From Amphibalanus amphitrite (lineage: Eukaryota > Arthropoda > Thecostraca > Balanomorpha > Balanidae), in contig NW_024881520.1 in NCBI RefSeq assembly GCF_019059575.1, forward strand, positions 558,001-622,000: a DNA stretch of 64,000 nt, in the 5' to 3' direction. The translations under genes and the position numbers were made by a program. The notes under the pieces were generated by a model that ran no database searches, had not been told where the DNA came from, and worked only from the letters and a program-made list of their open reading frames with translations. Below are positions 33,501 to 44,945 of the stretch, piece by piece (positions within the stretch are counted from its first letter, which is position 1; every line of letters begins with the position of its first letter).

Positions 33501-34586
33501 CGTCTCGGTCTTCTTACCGCGCCGCGACGTCACCTGTTCCCAATCGTCCGTCTTCTCGCGGCGCTCCTTCGTCTTGGCAGCCTTCTCGGCCGGCTTCTCA
33601 GCGGCCTTCTTGGCCGGAGCCGCGGGCTCGGCCTTCGGCTTGGCGGCGGCAGGGGCGGGAGCGGCGGCGGTGGTAGTAGAAGTGGTGGTAGCTTCTTGAG
33701 CATCCTGCTGTTTCTTGGCAGCCTGCCAGGAGAAGCAAAAAGTCACCATGTGAGCCTATCAGAGATGGGGACATATTTTCTATTGGAAAGTGCAGGACAT
33801 TGCGCCAGAGAGCTGACATCCTCAATGCCTCAAGCTTTACACAAGATCACCTTAGAGTATCTAGCAAAGGATTTAACTACTAGTATTAATGAGCATATAG
33901 CTTGTGTTTATGATTGGCTCAAAGACACTTGGAAATAAGAATGCATTGACAAACTTAACATTGTATAAATGTAGCCAGATATCCATTTCACAAGGAATGA
34001 GTGTGTTAGTCTGCAGTTTTTTCCAATTTTAGCCCTAATATACCTAGGTTACTGCCTTTTGGTCATATGGTAATAGCAAAATCTAATGAGCTTGCTTGAT
34101 GCAGCCTAGTGCAGAGTTGGTGCACCTGGTTGGTACATTCTTATGTGATTTTGCTTCCCAACTAATGATAGTGGTACGCTTACTCAAGACGGCGACGATG
34201 TCGGACGACCAGGAAAGGACATACCTAGTTAAGAACATCGGTGACCTCAATTGACAATTGACATAATTTGCTATCTGGTTGCTCCCATCCCATCACTTTT
34301 TCTTCACTACCTATTCCCCTTTACCTATATTTAATGCACATAGGCAACCTTTTCCACAACAAGTGAATGATACAGAGAGCAGGTTGACAGAAATAAAAGA
34401 TAGCTGGAGAAAGATGAAGAGAGATTTATTTCATTGGTTAGAGGCATGGAGAGGGAGAAAGGACTAGGAAGGAATGGAGGGACAGAGGGAGGAAAGAGGA
34501 AGAAGAAAGAGAGAGAGGGAGAGAGGGAGAGAGGGAGAGAGGAAGAGAGGAAGTGAGAGAGAGAGAGAAGAGACAAGAGACAAGAG

Positions 34587-34668
<82 letters not shown>

Positions 34669-36120
34669 GAGAGAGGAGAGAGGAGAGGAGAGAAGAGAGA
34701 AGAGAGAAGAGGGAAGAGGGAAGAGGGAAGAGGGAAGAGAGAAGAGAGAAGAGAGAAGAGAGAGGCACTAAGAAACAGAGAGACACATAGACAGAAAATG
34801 AGTGAAATGCTGCACAAATGCAGAGAATCAGAAAAGGTTAAAACTTCCTGCTGGCCCCTTACAGAAAACTGGTTGCCTGTGCTATGATCCAGGCTCTGAT
34901 GATTGCAGTTGGGGGAGGTTTGGTCAATGGTTGTCATTTTTAGCACATGCCATTTTTGGCAACCATGTGCTAAAAATGACAACGCTATCAGCTATTTTTA
35001 GCAACGATGAAGCCGATTTCACTCCTCAGCGAGGAAATCACGATTTTGGAAATACAAGCACTGATTTTGGAAAAGAAGTGCTGCCACCTGGTGCAAGAAG
35101 AAGAAACCAGCTTTAATATGGCCGTTGTTTGTATGGTAGTCCAACGTTGAAGTATACCCTTTTTTGTGGCCCGAAGTTGGAACTTTAAATTGAAGCATCC
35201 GAAAACGATCGATATTGATCGAAATCATGATGTTGATGAAAAAAATAATATGTTAAGTTGAGAGAGGAGGCCATTTTATCCAGATGCGGTGGTTTACTTC
35301 TTGAAATTATTTTTGCTTACGACGACTGCCATGTAATGAGGGATAATTAGCAGCCGTCATTAGCAAAAATAATTTCAAGAAGTAAACTACTGCATCTGGA
35401 TAAAATGGCCTCCTCTCTCAACTTAAAATATTATTTTTTTCATCAACATCATGTTTTCGATCAATATCGATCATTTTCGGATGCTTCAATTTTAAGTTCC
35501 AACTTCAGGCCACAAAACAAACTACCATACAAATAACAGGCATATTAAAGCTGGATTCTTCGTCTTGCACCAGGTGGCAGCACTTCTTTTCCAAAATCAG
35601 TGTTTATCTTTCCAAAATCTTCATTTCCTCGCTGAGGAGTGAAATCGGCCTCATCGTTGTCAAAAATAGCAGAATCGTTGTCATTTTTAGCACGTGTGAC
35701 AAAAATAGCACGTGCTAAAAATGACAACGATTGACCAAACCTCCCCCGACTGATTGTGAGCAAAAAAATCCATACCAATTGAAAATAAAAGTAAAAGCAC
35801 AGATGCACCACCAGTGTGCAACAATTTTGCTCATTTTAAAATTGTGACTGACCAAATACAAGAGTGAAAGACATACATGAAGTGAAAGATAAATGTTCAT
35901 AAAAATAATAGCTAAGTTGACAACCTGGAAAAAATGTCAAAAAGGAATGAAGTATGCCTACCTTCTTTTCACTCTTGGACTTCTGCTTCTTCTTTTGCTG
36001 CTTCTTTCCTGGTTCCGTTGCTTGCAGGTCCAGGAAAACTGGCTCTGCTACTTTGCGATTGAAACCAATGCCATATATGAAGATGACAACGGCAAGAAGC
36101 ACCACAACAGTTGGTGACAT
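27514..36120 (-). CDS. Lys/Ala/Pro-rich single-pass membrane protein, LYRIC-like (tentative)
   Basis: There are seven minus-strand coding exons: 36120-35962, 33722-33422, 32054-31832, 30213-30066, 29641-29471, 28448-28241 and 27569-27514. All are GT-AG with consistent phases, totalling 1266 nt (421 residues plus stop). Residues about 5-20 form one membrane span (VVVLLAVVIFIYGIGF). The rest is predicted cytosolic: runs of Lys-Lys-Lys, long AAPAEKPA-type low complexity, and short conserved-looking blocks DDWEQVTSRRGKK, KFDDFTTVSKKKKGKK and a C-terminus DAWTEQKPNKKKKKSRKD. LYRIC/metadherin also has an N-terminal span, W-x-x-V/I-type basic motifs and a Trp-plus-poly-Lys C-terminus, so I suggest that family. 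RRBP1- or triadin-like proteins are alternatives. The gene structure is strong, the name weak. The ATG sits inside a transposon end. Confidence 0.7.
28074..28110. repeat. Perfect 37-bp palindrome
   Basis: ACTAGTCAGTGGTACACA is followed by a single A and its exact reverse complement, in the last intron of the minus-strand gene. It could be the core of a small foldback or a cruciform-forming site. Confidence 0.95.
32902..33190. repeat. Hairpin element flanked by 11-bp direct repeats
   Basis: CAATAAAAATGG at 32912 begins an arm that is complementary, with few mismatches, to sequence ending CCATTTTTATTG at 33134. The identical 11-mer TAGCCATGGTC flanks this at 32902-32912 and 33180-33190. It lies in the intron between the second and third coding exons of the minus-strand gene. 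Confidence 0.65.
34473..34765. repeat. (GA)n microsatellite and GA-rich tract
   Basis: The uninterrupted GA core lies at about 34590-34661, flanked by GAGAAGA/GGGAAGA variants. Open frames through it are meaningless Arg/Glu or Ser/Leu repeats. Confidence 0.95.
34906..35752. mobile_element. 847-bp foldback transposon, CAGTYGG ends, 4-bp TSD
   Basis: Two arms of about 415 bp are inverted copies meeting near 35329. The ends are CAGTTGGGGGAGGTTTGGTC and its complement (one base different), flanked by ATTG at 34902-34905 and 35753-35756. It has no coding capacity. It shares its terminal CAGTYGG and 4-bp duplication length with the element at 36108-39145, so the two probably belong to one superfamily. 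Confidence 0.75.
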
Positions 36121-39100
36121 ACCAGGGAAATAAGCTAAAATTAGAGCGCTCTATTTATTGCTCCTGCCCCATGTTGAAGAGATACCCCTAAAAGCGTGAT
36201 CTTTTATCGGCCCTTACGCAGCAAGGCAGTAATTCTCAGACCGGTGGATGGTATCAATAGAAAGAGAATGCGTCAAAGATTAACATGAATTAATTAAAAT
36301 AACATTGAAATGTTAATTAAGCGTGGAAATTAGTCCCAAACATAAGCTTATTATTGCTCCTACCTCGGCGACGGCGCTCCCCGCAATCAGCGGAGAAGCT
36401 AAAATATAAGCCACCATCCTCCTCCGTAAGTCAATTTTAGAGCGGCCGAGTGGGCCGATGCGGGGCCACCAAACTGAGGTGAGACGTGGCTAGCAATTGC
36501 AAACCGACATAGAAATCAATATCTTAAGGCGTACAATATGGGATGATTACTCTGAAGCTGGAGTGAAAGCATGAATAGATTGAAAGAAACGAAATGCATA
36601 GATTGGTTGAATTATGTACAATAGGCACAGCTCAGATGAAGCCATTTCTATGATGTTGACGTATGACATAACCCTTCCTCTCCTCACCTATGACCTAAGT
36701 GCATTGGCAGTTACCGGCATAGTTTTTTAGCACGAGTGTAATTCGCCATCGGACCGCAATGCATGTTGCTAGGCTGCTGCAATTACAACAAACATACGAA
36801 TACTGCCTTCATTTGTAGACGTTTGTTTTTTAGGCGGTCTTTGACGTGCAAGGGGGCATACCTGTCGACAACTTGAGTTTCTCCGAATTTCAAAAATGAA
36901 AAACTCCCAGAATTTCAATTCCTCATGCACTGTGGTAGGTACAGCTAAGTTCACAATTTTTCGTTTCCTCCTGTTCTAAAAAGGATGATATTTGTCGATT
37001 TCGTGCGTCGCTGATAGGAGGGTGTGTTTAATAATTAGGCCCAACGCTTTCTGCATCCGCGAGTACCTTCAAAAGGGAACATCAGTTTCCATTTGTTACA
37101 CTATGGGACATGTGACAAAATGACCACTGGAACACGCATGAAACGGAGCTCATATTCCTAAAAATGTCTACAATCACTTCTTTTCTGACACTATTAGCAA
37201 ATACCATCTCAAGTTAGGTGGTTGACAGACAGTCAATGGAGATCTGGGGAGACTGAGTGATGCCAATTCACCACTTAACTGATAATGAGGGCCGAGGGAA
37301 GAGAAACATGCAACATGCACAACTGACAACTTGACAAGTGACAAAACACTACCACTATTGCGCAGTGCACAACAAATTACAGCAGCCAGCCCAAAAATGC
37401 TTTTGGTAGCTAATTGCAAAACAAGTCACTATAAATGTCTTAGTTGCAGCTGAACACTGCACAATAATCACACTGTTCACACATTGAGTGAGATGCCACA
37501 GGTGGTTTGAATCACACTTTGGTTCAACTGCAAATCTGAAGTGTTGTCATGAGGTTCATGCCTCCATGATCACAGCACTTTGGTTGTGGTTGGCATAACT
37601 TGTAGTCTGCAGAGTTCCACATGAACTGCAGACACCTCATCTGGTGGTCTTCATGTTGCTCAACTTCTTCAGGAGGCAAATGTCGACCACCCAGCGGAAG
37701 CATGGTCCTGCAGAAAAGAAAGGTAATGCATAAGGTACAAACATTATCTGCTGAAACAGCCCCTTCTGTTGGCTGTTATTAAACTTTTAACATAACATAA
37801 CAGCATGTATTCCATGTATATTACATTTGTTGAAGTAAAATACTGCCGGCTATTTCAAAACCAGAAAATGAAATTATATTGTGGCATAATCCACATGCTC
37901 AGCTATCAGTATCAAATAATAATTAATTTAATATTTGGCATATTCTATATAACACATTCATAGAATATTCTACTTCACGTCACAAGGACTCACAATCTTT
38001 CTGTTGGGTGTTTGATTGACGCATTAACTAAGTTTGTCTTAGGTTTTATTATTGCAAAAAATTCATATTGCATTATTGTATCAAAATACTGCCAGCAATA
38101 TCAAAACAAGAACATGAAATGTCAATGAGCAAGCCGCCTTTCCTAAAAATGGATTACTTAGAAAGGAATTTTAGTTTCTTTTAAGGAAAAGGAGAAATGA
38201 TTATCAGGTAATTATCAGAAAACCACTCAACCAGCAAGTGGCTGGGTGGTTTCACAGCAAACATCAAGCCAAAACATATACTTACATTTATCTAACAATT
38301 GAGCCATTTGACTACTACAAGGATATGTGAGCAAAATATGAATCCAATTATCCAATGTTGACTTCCTTGCAAAGTTTATGCCTTATTTTATGAAAATGTG
38401 TCACTAGAATATGATACTTATCATCGAATATTATTTAATTTACGATTAATTTCGATCGGAATGCACATGGAGTCCCGCGCCATTTTCGTCGACTATGAAT
38501 ATGATCGTGTTTCATGAAGAGATAAGGGGTTTCAATGGTCTTTCAAAGCAATAATTTGATGCAAAAATTTGTAGGAAATAATATAAAGCTGGTTCAAATG
38601 GCCATCAACCATTTAAAACACCGAAAATACTCACAACTCCGTCCCGACGACCACGCAGCACCGCGCACGCCACACTACTGGCACAATGCCAAAACTGCTG
38701 TCACAGCGGAAATGTTTTTTTTTCTCGATTGCAATTGTGGAATTATTTATTAAACAGAAGATGATCTTTCCGAAAAACCGACTGATTTCATACACAGATG
38801 CATGGAAAATAAAAAAATCCCGGTAAGTTTATTTGTATTGTTTTGTCGATTTTGACATGCTCCTAGTTTGCAGCCATATTTCGATATGTTCTACAGGGAG
38901 TTCAGAATTATTTCAGGACCAATCTTTTCCTCATTCATTTTCCCGTCGATCATGAAATTTTTAGAGCGGAACAATTAGTTTCCAGGCGGTCCGAGCGGTT
39001 TTCGTGAGAAGGGTGCAAAAATCGGCGTCATTTTTAGAGCCTCGACACCAGCTCAACACAGGACCCTATGGGAGACGGTGAAGTAGCGGGAGCAATAAAT

Positions 39101-39145
39101 AGAGCGCTCTAATTTTAGCTTATTTCCCTGGTGTGTCACCGACTG
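36108..39145. mobile_element. 3-kb transposon, CAGTYGG ends, 57-bp TIRs, ACAA duplication
   Basis: 57 bp at 36108-36164 (CAGTTGGTGACATACCAGGG onward, through AGAGCGCTCTATTTATTGCTCC) recurs inverted at 39089-39145 with two mismatches. ACAA flanks both ends (36104-36107; 39146-39149). The interior is mostly AT-rich and has no transposase-like ORF. Superfamilies with variable 4-bp duplications include Sola, Academ and Ginger types; the sequence does not let me choose. Its left end overlaps the first 13 nt of the minus-strand gene's coding region. Confidence 0.75.
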
Positions 39146-40032
39146 ACAACACCAGTGGCGGGTGCCGCATAGTCCCACCATATGTCCGATGTCACAGAGA
39201 CTGTCATCGTCACAGGTGTTGTGAAACTGAGACAGTAAAATCAAATAAACAACCCAAATAAAAGTGTCATGTGATAGACCACACCATACGCTTCCCTTCA
39301 ATCCAAGCCCACAAAATTTAACCTCCCTCCCTCGACACCGGCTTCGAGCCCGTTTGCTCCCGGCCGGAAACGCGGCAGTTTACGGATTGATGTCGCTGAT
39401 GTGGCAAGGCCTTGAATAGTTGCCTATTTTTTGCACTGTGCGTTGGCTTCTGATGACATCATTCACAACATTAAATGAGTGATCTGACGAATCACCTTTT
39501 AGATTTTGTCCTCCATGACGTCATAGTTTGTGAGCGACCAATAGAAATCGTTTGTCAAATGAACATGCTGGAAAAATTTTATCATTCTTCAATTGCGTGA
39601 ACTATATTTTTTCATTCTAAATATATCAAAAAAATATGCAAATATAAGCTGTAATTACAAACGATTTCCAAATCATAAAAAGCACAATTTATACAAACAG
39701 AAAGAGAAGAATATTCGTAGTGCTGGGCAGATGTAGAACAATTATTTTTCTTGCAATTTTGGAACAAAAATACGAATAGGGTAGAATTTCATTTCATTAT
39801 TTTATTTTTGATTGATTCTCGTATTTTATTGGTAGCATCATTGCAAATATTTTATATTGAAAATGAGACGATTTTTGGATAACTGATGATCTTTTTCTTG
39901 CATTTTAGTTAGTAATCAATTTAATGCTTATTTTGAAATATTATTTTGTTGTTGAAAAATAAAAATATCAAAAGACTCTGCTTTATTTCTACTGTTAGTT
40001 CAATTACACTGTCCATCGCTTACCCAGGGGCC

Positions 40033-40142
40033 TGCGCATGCGCGTTCGCTACATTGCAAATGGCGGATTTTGTTATTGTTAGGTGGCGCATATGAGGTTG
40101 AAAAAGTATTTTCGTTTTTCCTCCTCTTCCTTCCCTGGGTAA
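40033..40142 (+). promoter_or_regulatory. Candidate TATA-less promoter / 5' UTR exon (NCOA6?)
   Basis: TGCGCATGCGCG at 40033-40044 matches the NRF1 consensus. AAATGGCGG at 40058-40066 resembles a YY1 site, often found just downstream of start sites. A strong donor, CTGG|GTAAGT, follows at about 40139. The island is the only such GC-rich motif cluster in AT-rich DNA between the minus-strand gene and NCOA6. It could start a 5' UTR exon spliced to the acceptor at 47245. This is inference. Confidence 0.35.
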
Positions 40143-40746
40143 GTGTTAAGATTGCGCTGTGTTGAAGAGCATAATTTTCTCTGTATATTTCACTTTTCAT
40201 ATAGCATTGAAGGTTATGCCTTTAAAAATGCCGGTGCCTGCAATGTGGGCGTTTTTAGAATCTTTCTACCGGACTTTATGCTGAAATTTGGTCGAAGGGC
40301 TGGGCTTTATGGTAGTTAGTTTATGAAATATGAAATTTCAGGGGCAATTTCAACTGGTTTTGCTATAGTTTAGGTGATAATAATCTATTTTGTGCTGAAA
40401 AATTTTAACTCAAATTTTTGTCTACAATTATGAAGCATGTTGGAGTGTGATCTTTATGCCTTTTTTAGTGCATAATTTTGACAGTTTTAGATGCATTTGA
40501 AGCATTTTTGTGTTCTCTTGTAAGTTTTACCATTTTCACCATATGGGAAATATGATATTACTCAACTGGTATCATGGATATCATGACAGATTTGCTAAGA
40601 TATTCTGAGCATGTGTTTTTGAAGTCGGTAATTGCAATGGAGAGATACGAACCTGGTTTGATTTTGAAATACATTGTTTAGTTTTCTTTTATCTTGTGCT
40701 CCACCCTGGTTATCTTGAATGTCTAGCAGCAAATCATTGTTGTTCT

Positions 40747-41158
40747 GGTGGAAACTGAAAACAGGGTGCCGGAAGGCATTTTTAGTCCAGTGACTATTGG
40801 GATATTCTTCCCCTCCTGGTGCCTTTGAGAGGCTAATTATCATGTTATTAGGTCAAGCAAATTTCAAGATCCTTGATCAAATCACCCCAGGTGCTCTGTT
40901 TTCAGGGTCCACCATAGACATCAGTTTGGGCATTTGAGATGACTTGTGACGGGAAGGTACATAGTTAGGCACTTGGGTACCTAGGTGCATACCGGATATG
41001 GTGGAATCTGAAAACAGGGTGCCTGGAGCAATATTATCAAGGCTCTTGAAATTGTCATGTGAAAACCCTTATCTTCAAGGCATTTAAAGCTGAATAATTT
41101 CACAATACTCACGTGGCCTAATTCAATGCCCTCCGGCACCCTGTTTTCAGATTCCACC
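40747..41158. repeat. Dispersed/inverted copies of a 24-bp motif
   Basis: GGTGGAATCTGAAAACAGGG plus TGCC occurs at 41000-41023 and in exact inverted form at 41135-41158, with a one-base variant at 40747-40770 and a partial inverted copy near 40891-40911. It looks like ends of small hairpin MITEs. Confidence 0.8.
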
Positions 41159-41741
41159 TTGGATACCTGCCTGTCCATGTTTTATGAAGTTTTTAATAAC
41201 TGTGTAAAGGAGGTTATTACTACATCATGTATTATGTTTTGCTGGGCAGGCTTTACTGGTTTGGGTGTATTCACTGAGACAAAATTAAACTGATAATACA
41301 TGAGGCCATAAAAGCATATAGGTACCTGACTGCCCCATTGTCATTGTAAAGTTGAAATTTACCCTTATAATGTTCCATTCAATTGGTGTCTTTAGATAAA
41401 GGTATAATTCAAGGTAAGTAAAAGTTGAACACAGTAAGTAGGTAAAGTTGAATCCAACTTTTAAACTAATATTTGAATGCTTGTGATTTTATGCTTACCA
41501 TATTGCTGTTTTTATTTCCAGAGTAGCATTGTTATATTATAAAGGTTTTTTATAAATGTTTTAAAATTTTGATGTTAGAGTAACAAGTTTGACCAAAAAT
41601 GTTTGTTAGGCATTTAATCAGCTTCCAAATCAGGGGTTCAGATTTTGTAATAATTTTTTAATATAAATCTGATACCGTAAAACGGGGTGTTAAGGGACAG
41701 TTTTGAGGTGTTTTGTTATATACCGTAAAATGGGGTGTTAA

Positions 41742-42773
41742 CCCTCGCCGGCCGAGGGGGGGGGGGGGTGCCGCCCCCCCCATAGGGTTTTTTCGCGATA
41801 GCTCCGAACACGCTGGCGATAGAGAGCTGAAACTTGGCATACCTGACCTTTGATCCAAGCCGCATCTTTTGACACCAACCGCATTTTTGGGTCAGGTCAG
41901 GTCACTGACCTATGACGTCATAAGTGAACCTCTGCACGGTCTTCAGATGTCGCAACTTCGCAACGCCCTCACTGCCAGAGGAGATGTCACAGGGAAATGA
42001 AACTTGCAGGATCTAGTATCCATTATGAGTCCCACAACTTGTATATCTCGGATTTTTCCTAAAGGTCATATGAGGTCAGGTCATTTTCGTGACCTCACCA
42101 TTATAAGTCAATGGGGAAAAATTCAAACTGCTATTCTGGCGTCGGGAACGATCTCCAACTATCTCAAGCACACAGAATCGTGATTTGATGCACTCCTTGC
42201 AAGGTTAGATGCGTCACTTTTGCAATGTTGACCTTGCGTGACGTCATTTATGACGTCATCAAGGTCATATTAGTTTTTCGTCAATAACTCTTGATCAAAT
42301 TGAGCTAGCGAGTCGGGAAAGCCACCAATGGACTCAGGAAGACCTGCCGAATCGAATGATATGCGACATGACCTCTTTCGACCAACTTCGTCACCTGGGG
42401 GTGCTGACCTGACCTTGACCTGAGGTCAACACCCCAAGTTGACCTGACCCGGACAAAAAGTATATCATTCGACGCGCCTGAGCGAGACGAACACGATGCT
42501 GCCAAAATCGGCGCTCTGCGGCCGTTTTTTGCGAAGTTATTCACCAAAAACTGAACCGTACCTTGGGGCACTTGACCTGACCTCAGAGGTCACCGGTTGA
42601 CCTAGGACCTTAAAATCGGGTACCAATCTCTGCGTCTCGTAACGGCGCACACGCTCGTTTTTTCCGCGACGCGCTAGCTCCACCAGGGGCGAAACGGCGA
42701 GGGGGGGGTCGTACCCGCCCCCCCCCCCCCCTCGGCCGGCGCGTATGTAGAAAACCAATAGGTCCGGCGAGGG
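41742..42773. mobile_element. TTAA-family (piggyBac-like) MITE, copy E, with empty site
   Basis: The ends are CCCTCGCCGG and CCGGCGAGGG, flanked by TTAA at 41738-41741 and 42774-42777. The flanks joined at TTAA recreate GGGGTGTTAAGGGACAGTTT, which is present uninterrupted 50 bp upstream (41685-41704). G/C-run hairpins lie near both ends (41755-41780; 42700-42732). The interior contains many AGGTCA/TGACCT motifs (41890-41915, 42400-42445, 42570-42605). piggyBac ends typically start CCC(T) next to TTAA. It is non-coding. Confidence 0.85.
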
Positions 42774-42805
42774 TTAAGGGACAGTTTTGAGGTGTTTTGT
42801 TATAT

Positions 42806-44942
42806 AACTCAAGAAGGGTTGGAGATAGAAGCATCAAATTGTCAGCATCTTATGTGGAATTTGGGGCTTTACATGCCTGCCACATTAAAGTTTTTAAGAT
42901 TGATACCTGCATATTATTTTTTATTATTTTTCATCACTGTCCCTTAGCACCCCAATGTGGGGTGTTAAGGGACACCTATATTATTCCAAGAAATGGTCAT
43001 CAAATGCCCACAATTGGGGTGTGGAAGGGCACACAATTTATTTATTGAAATGTTTTGCATATTCTGTCACAAAACAAGTCAGGTTCATTCACCACTAATG
43101 ACCTTTTTAGCCAATTACGTGTAATGCAGTTTACGCTTGTGGAAAATGTGCTAATTATAAAGTAAACAGAACCAAAAAGTAATCTTCTGTCATCAATAAA
43201 AACCCATGTTGAAGCTTGCCACTTGTCATTATGTTGCCCTCTTTATTTTAGCCTTTTTATGATGACATCACATTTACTTACCTTAGTCTCCATTGACCCA
43301 TCATTGTAAAAGAGAGTGTTGAGATGTTTTGTTACATAACTTAAGATGTGTTAGAGATAAAAGCATGAACTTGCCAGCATTTTATGTGGAATTTGGTGTT
43401 TTCCATGCCTACTTAATTAAATTATATTTGGATATTATTTTTTATTTTTTTCTTCCCTGTTCCTTAGCACCCCACATCCACCTCAAAATATGCATGTATC
43501 CGGAAAAGAGAAAGAGGACGATGAATGAATGGGTGGATTTGCACAAGTTTTTCAGGAAACATGTGCAATACATGTGACAATACACCTATGCATTCATTTT
43601 CCCTGTACACCCACTAGTTTATGTGGTACACACAGAGTTTTGGAGATGTTTCAATTTTGTGAAAATGTAGCATGATTTTCAAATCCATTTTTGAACCAAA
43701 TCACTTGCATGAAAGACCATACCATTTTGTCCTATGGTCAAGAGCAAAACAGTGTCAACTACCACACTGAAGTTTTTATTGAACCTTCTCAAATTAGGAA
43801 GTTAATATGACTCAAAGTTTTTCCCATGCAACTGTCCCTTAACACCCCACTGTCCCTTAACACCCCATTTTACGGTAACTCAAGAAGGGTTGGAGATAGA
43901 AGCATCAAATTGTCAGCATTTAATGTGGAATTTGGTGCTTTACATGCCTGCCACATTTAAGTTTTTAAGATTTATACCTGCATATTATTTTTTATTATTT
44001 TTCATCACTGTCCCTTAGCACCCCAATGTGGGGTGTTAAGGGACACCTATATTATTCCAAGAAATGGTCATCAAATGCCCACAATTGGGGTGTGGAAGGG
44101 CACACAATTTATTTATTGAATTGTTTTGCATATTCTGTCGCAAAACAAGTCAGGTTCATTCACCACTAATGACCTTTTTAGCCAATTACGTGTAATGCAG
44201 TTTACGCTTGTGGAAAATGTGCTAATTATAAGGTAAACAGAACCAAAAAGTAATCTTCTGTCATCATTAAAAACCCATGTTGAAGCTAGTCACTTGTCAT
44301 TATGTTGCCCTCTTTGTTTTAGCCTTTTTATGATGACATCACATTTACCTACATCAGTCTCCATTGACCCATCATTGTAAAAGAGTGTTAAGATGTTTTG
44401 TTACATAAGTTAAGATGTGTTAGAGATAAAAGCATGAACTTGCCAGCATTTTATGTGGAATTTGGTGTTTTCCATGCCTACTTAATTAAATTATATTTAG
44501 ATATTATTTTTTATTTTTCTTCCCTGTCCCTTAGCACCCCACATCCACCTCAAAATATGCATGTATCCGGAAAAGAGGAAGAGGATGATGAATGAATGGG
44601 TGGATTTGCACAAGTTTTTCAGGAAACATGTGCAATACATGTGACAATACACCTATGCATTCATTTTCCCTGTACACCCACTAGTTTATGTGGTACACAC
44701 AGAGTTTTGGAGATGTTTCAATTTTGTGAAAATGTAGCATGATTTTCAAATCCATTTTTGAACCAAATCACTTGCATGAAAAACCATACCATTTTCTCCT
44801 ATGGTCAAGAGCAAAACAGTGTCAACTACCACACTAAAGTTTTTATTGAACCTTCTCAAATTAGGAAGTTAATATGACTCAAAGTTTTTCCCATGCAACT
44901 GTCCCTTAACACCCCACTGTCCCTTAACACCCCATTTTACGG
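42806..44942. repeat. Two tandem 1.07-kb units, each a diverged dimer
   Basis: Unit 1 (42806-43876) and unit 2 (43877-44942) are nearly identical. Within each, the first half and second half share a diverged block (AACTCAAGAAGGGTTGGAG against AACTTAAGATGTGTTAGAG at 43338), giving a monomer of about 532 bp. Units end CTGTCCCTTAACACCCCATT then TTACGGT. Confidence 0.9.
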
Positions 44943-44945
44943 TAC

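Larger units (their letters stand above)
41675..44942. mobile_element. TA-flanked element with CCGTAAAAYGGGGTGTTAAG ends
   Basis: The left end TA-CCGTAAAACGGGGTGTTAAG (41673 on) and right end CTTAACACCCCATTTTACGG-TA (to 44944) are inverted repeats flanked by TA, as in Tc1/mariner/pogo-type elements. The left end is duplicated at 41724-41741. The interior is a 1.07-kb tandem duplication plus a nested TTAA-family insertion. No intact transposase. Confidence 0.65.

Noticed and set aside
34331..34982. Ser/Leu- and Arg/Glu-repeat ORFs
   Set aside because: They are translations of the GA/CT microsatellite.
36364..36417. Upstream exon MVAYILASPLIAGSAVAE for the minus-strand gene
   Set aside because: It has an ATG and a GTAGGA donor, but joining to the acceptor at TTTTAG before the membrane exon gives the wrong frame, and it lies inside the transposon.
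42797..44595. Repeated small ORFs (YVEFG-containing)
   Set aside because: They recur because the 1.07-kb unit is duplicated; there is no transposase motif and each is under 90 codons.
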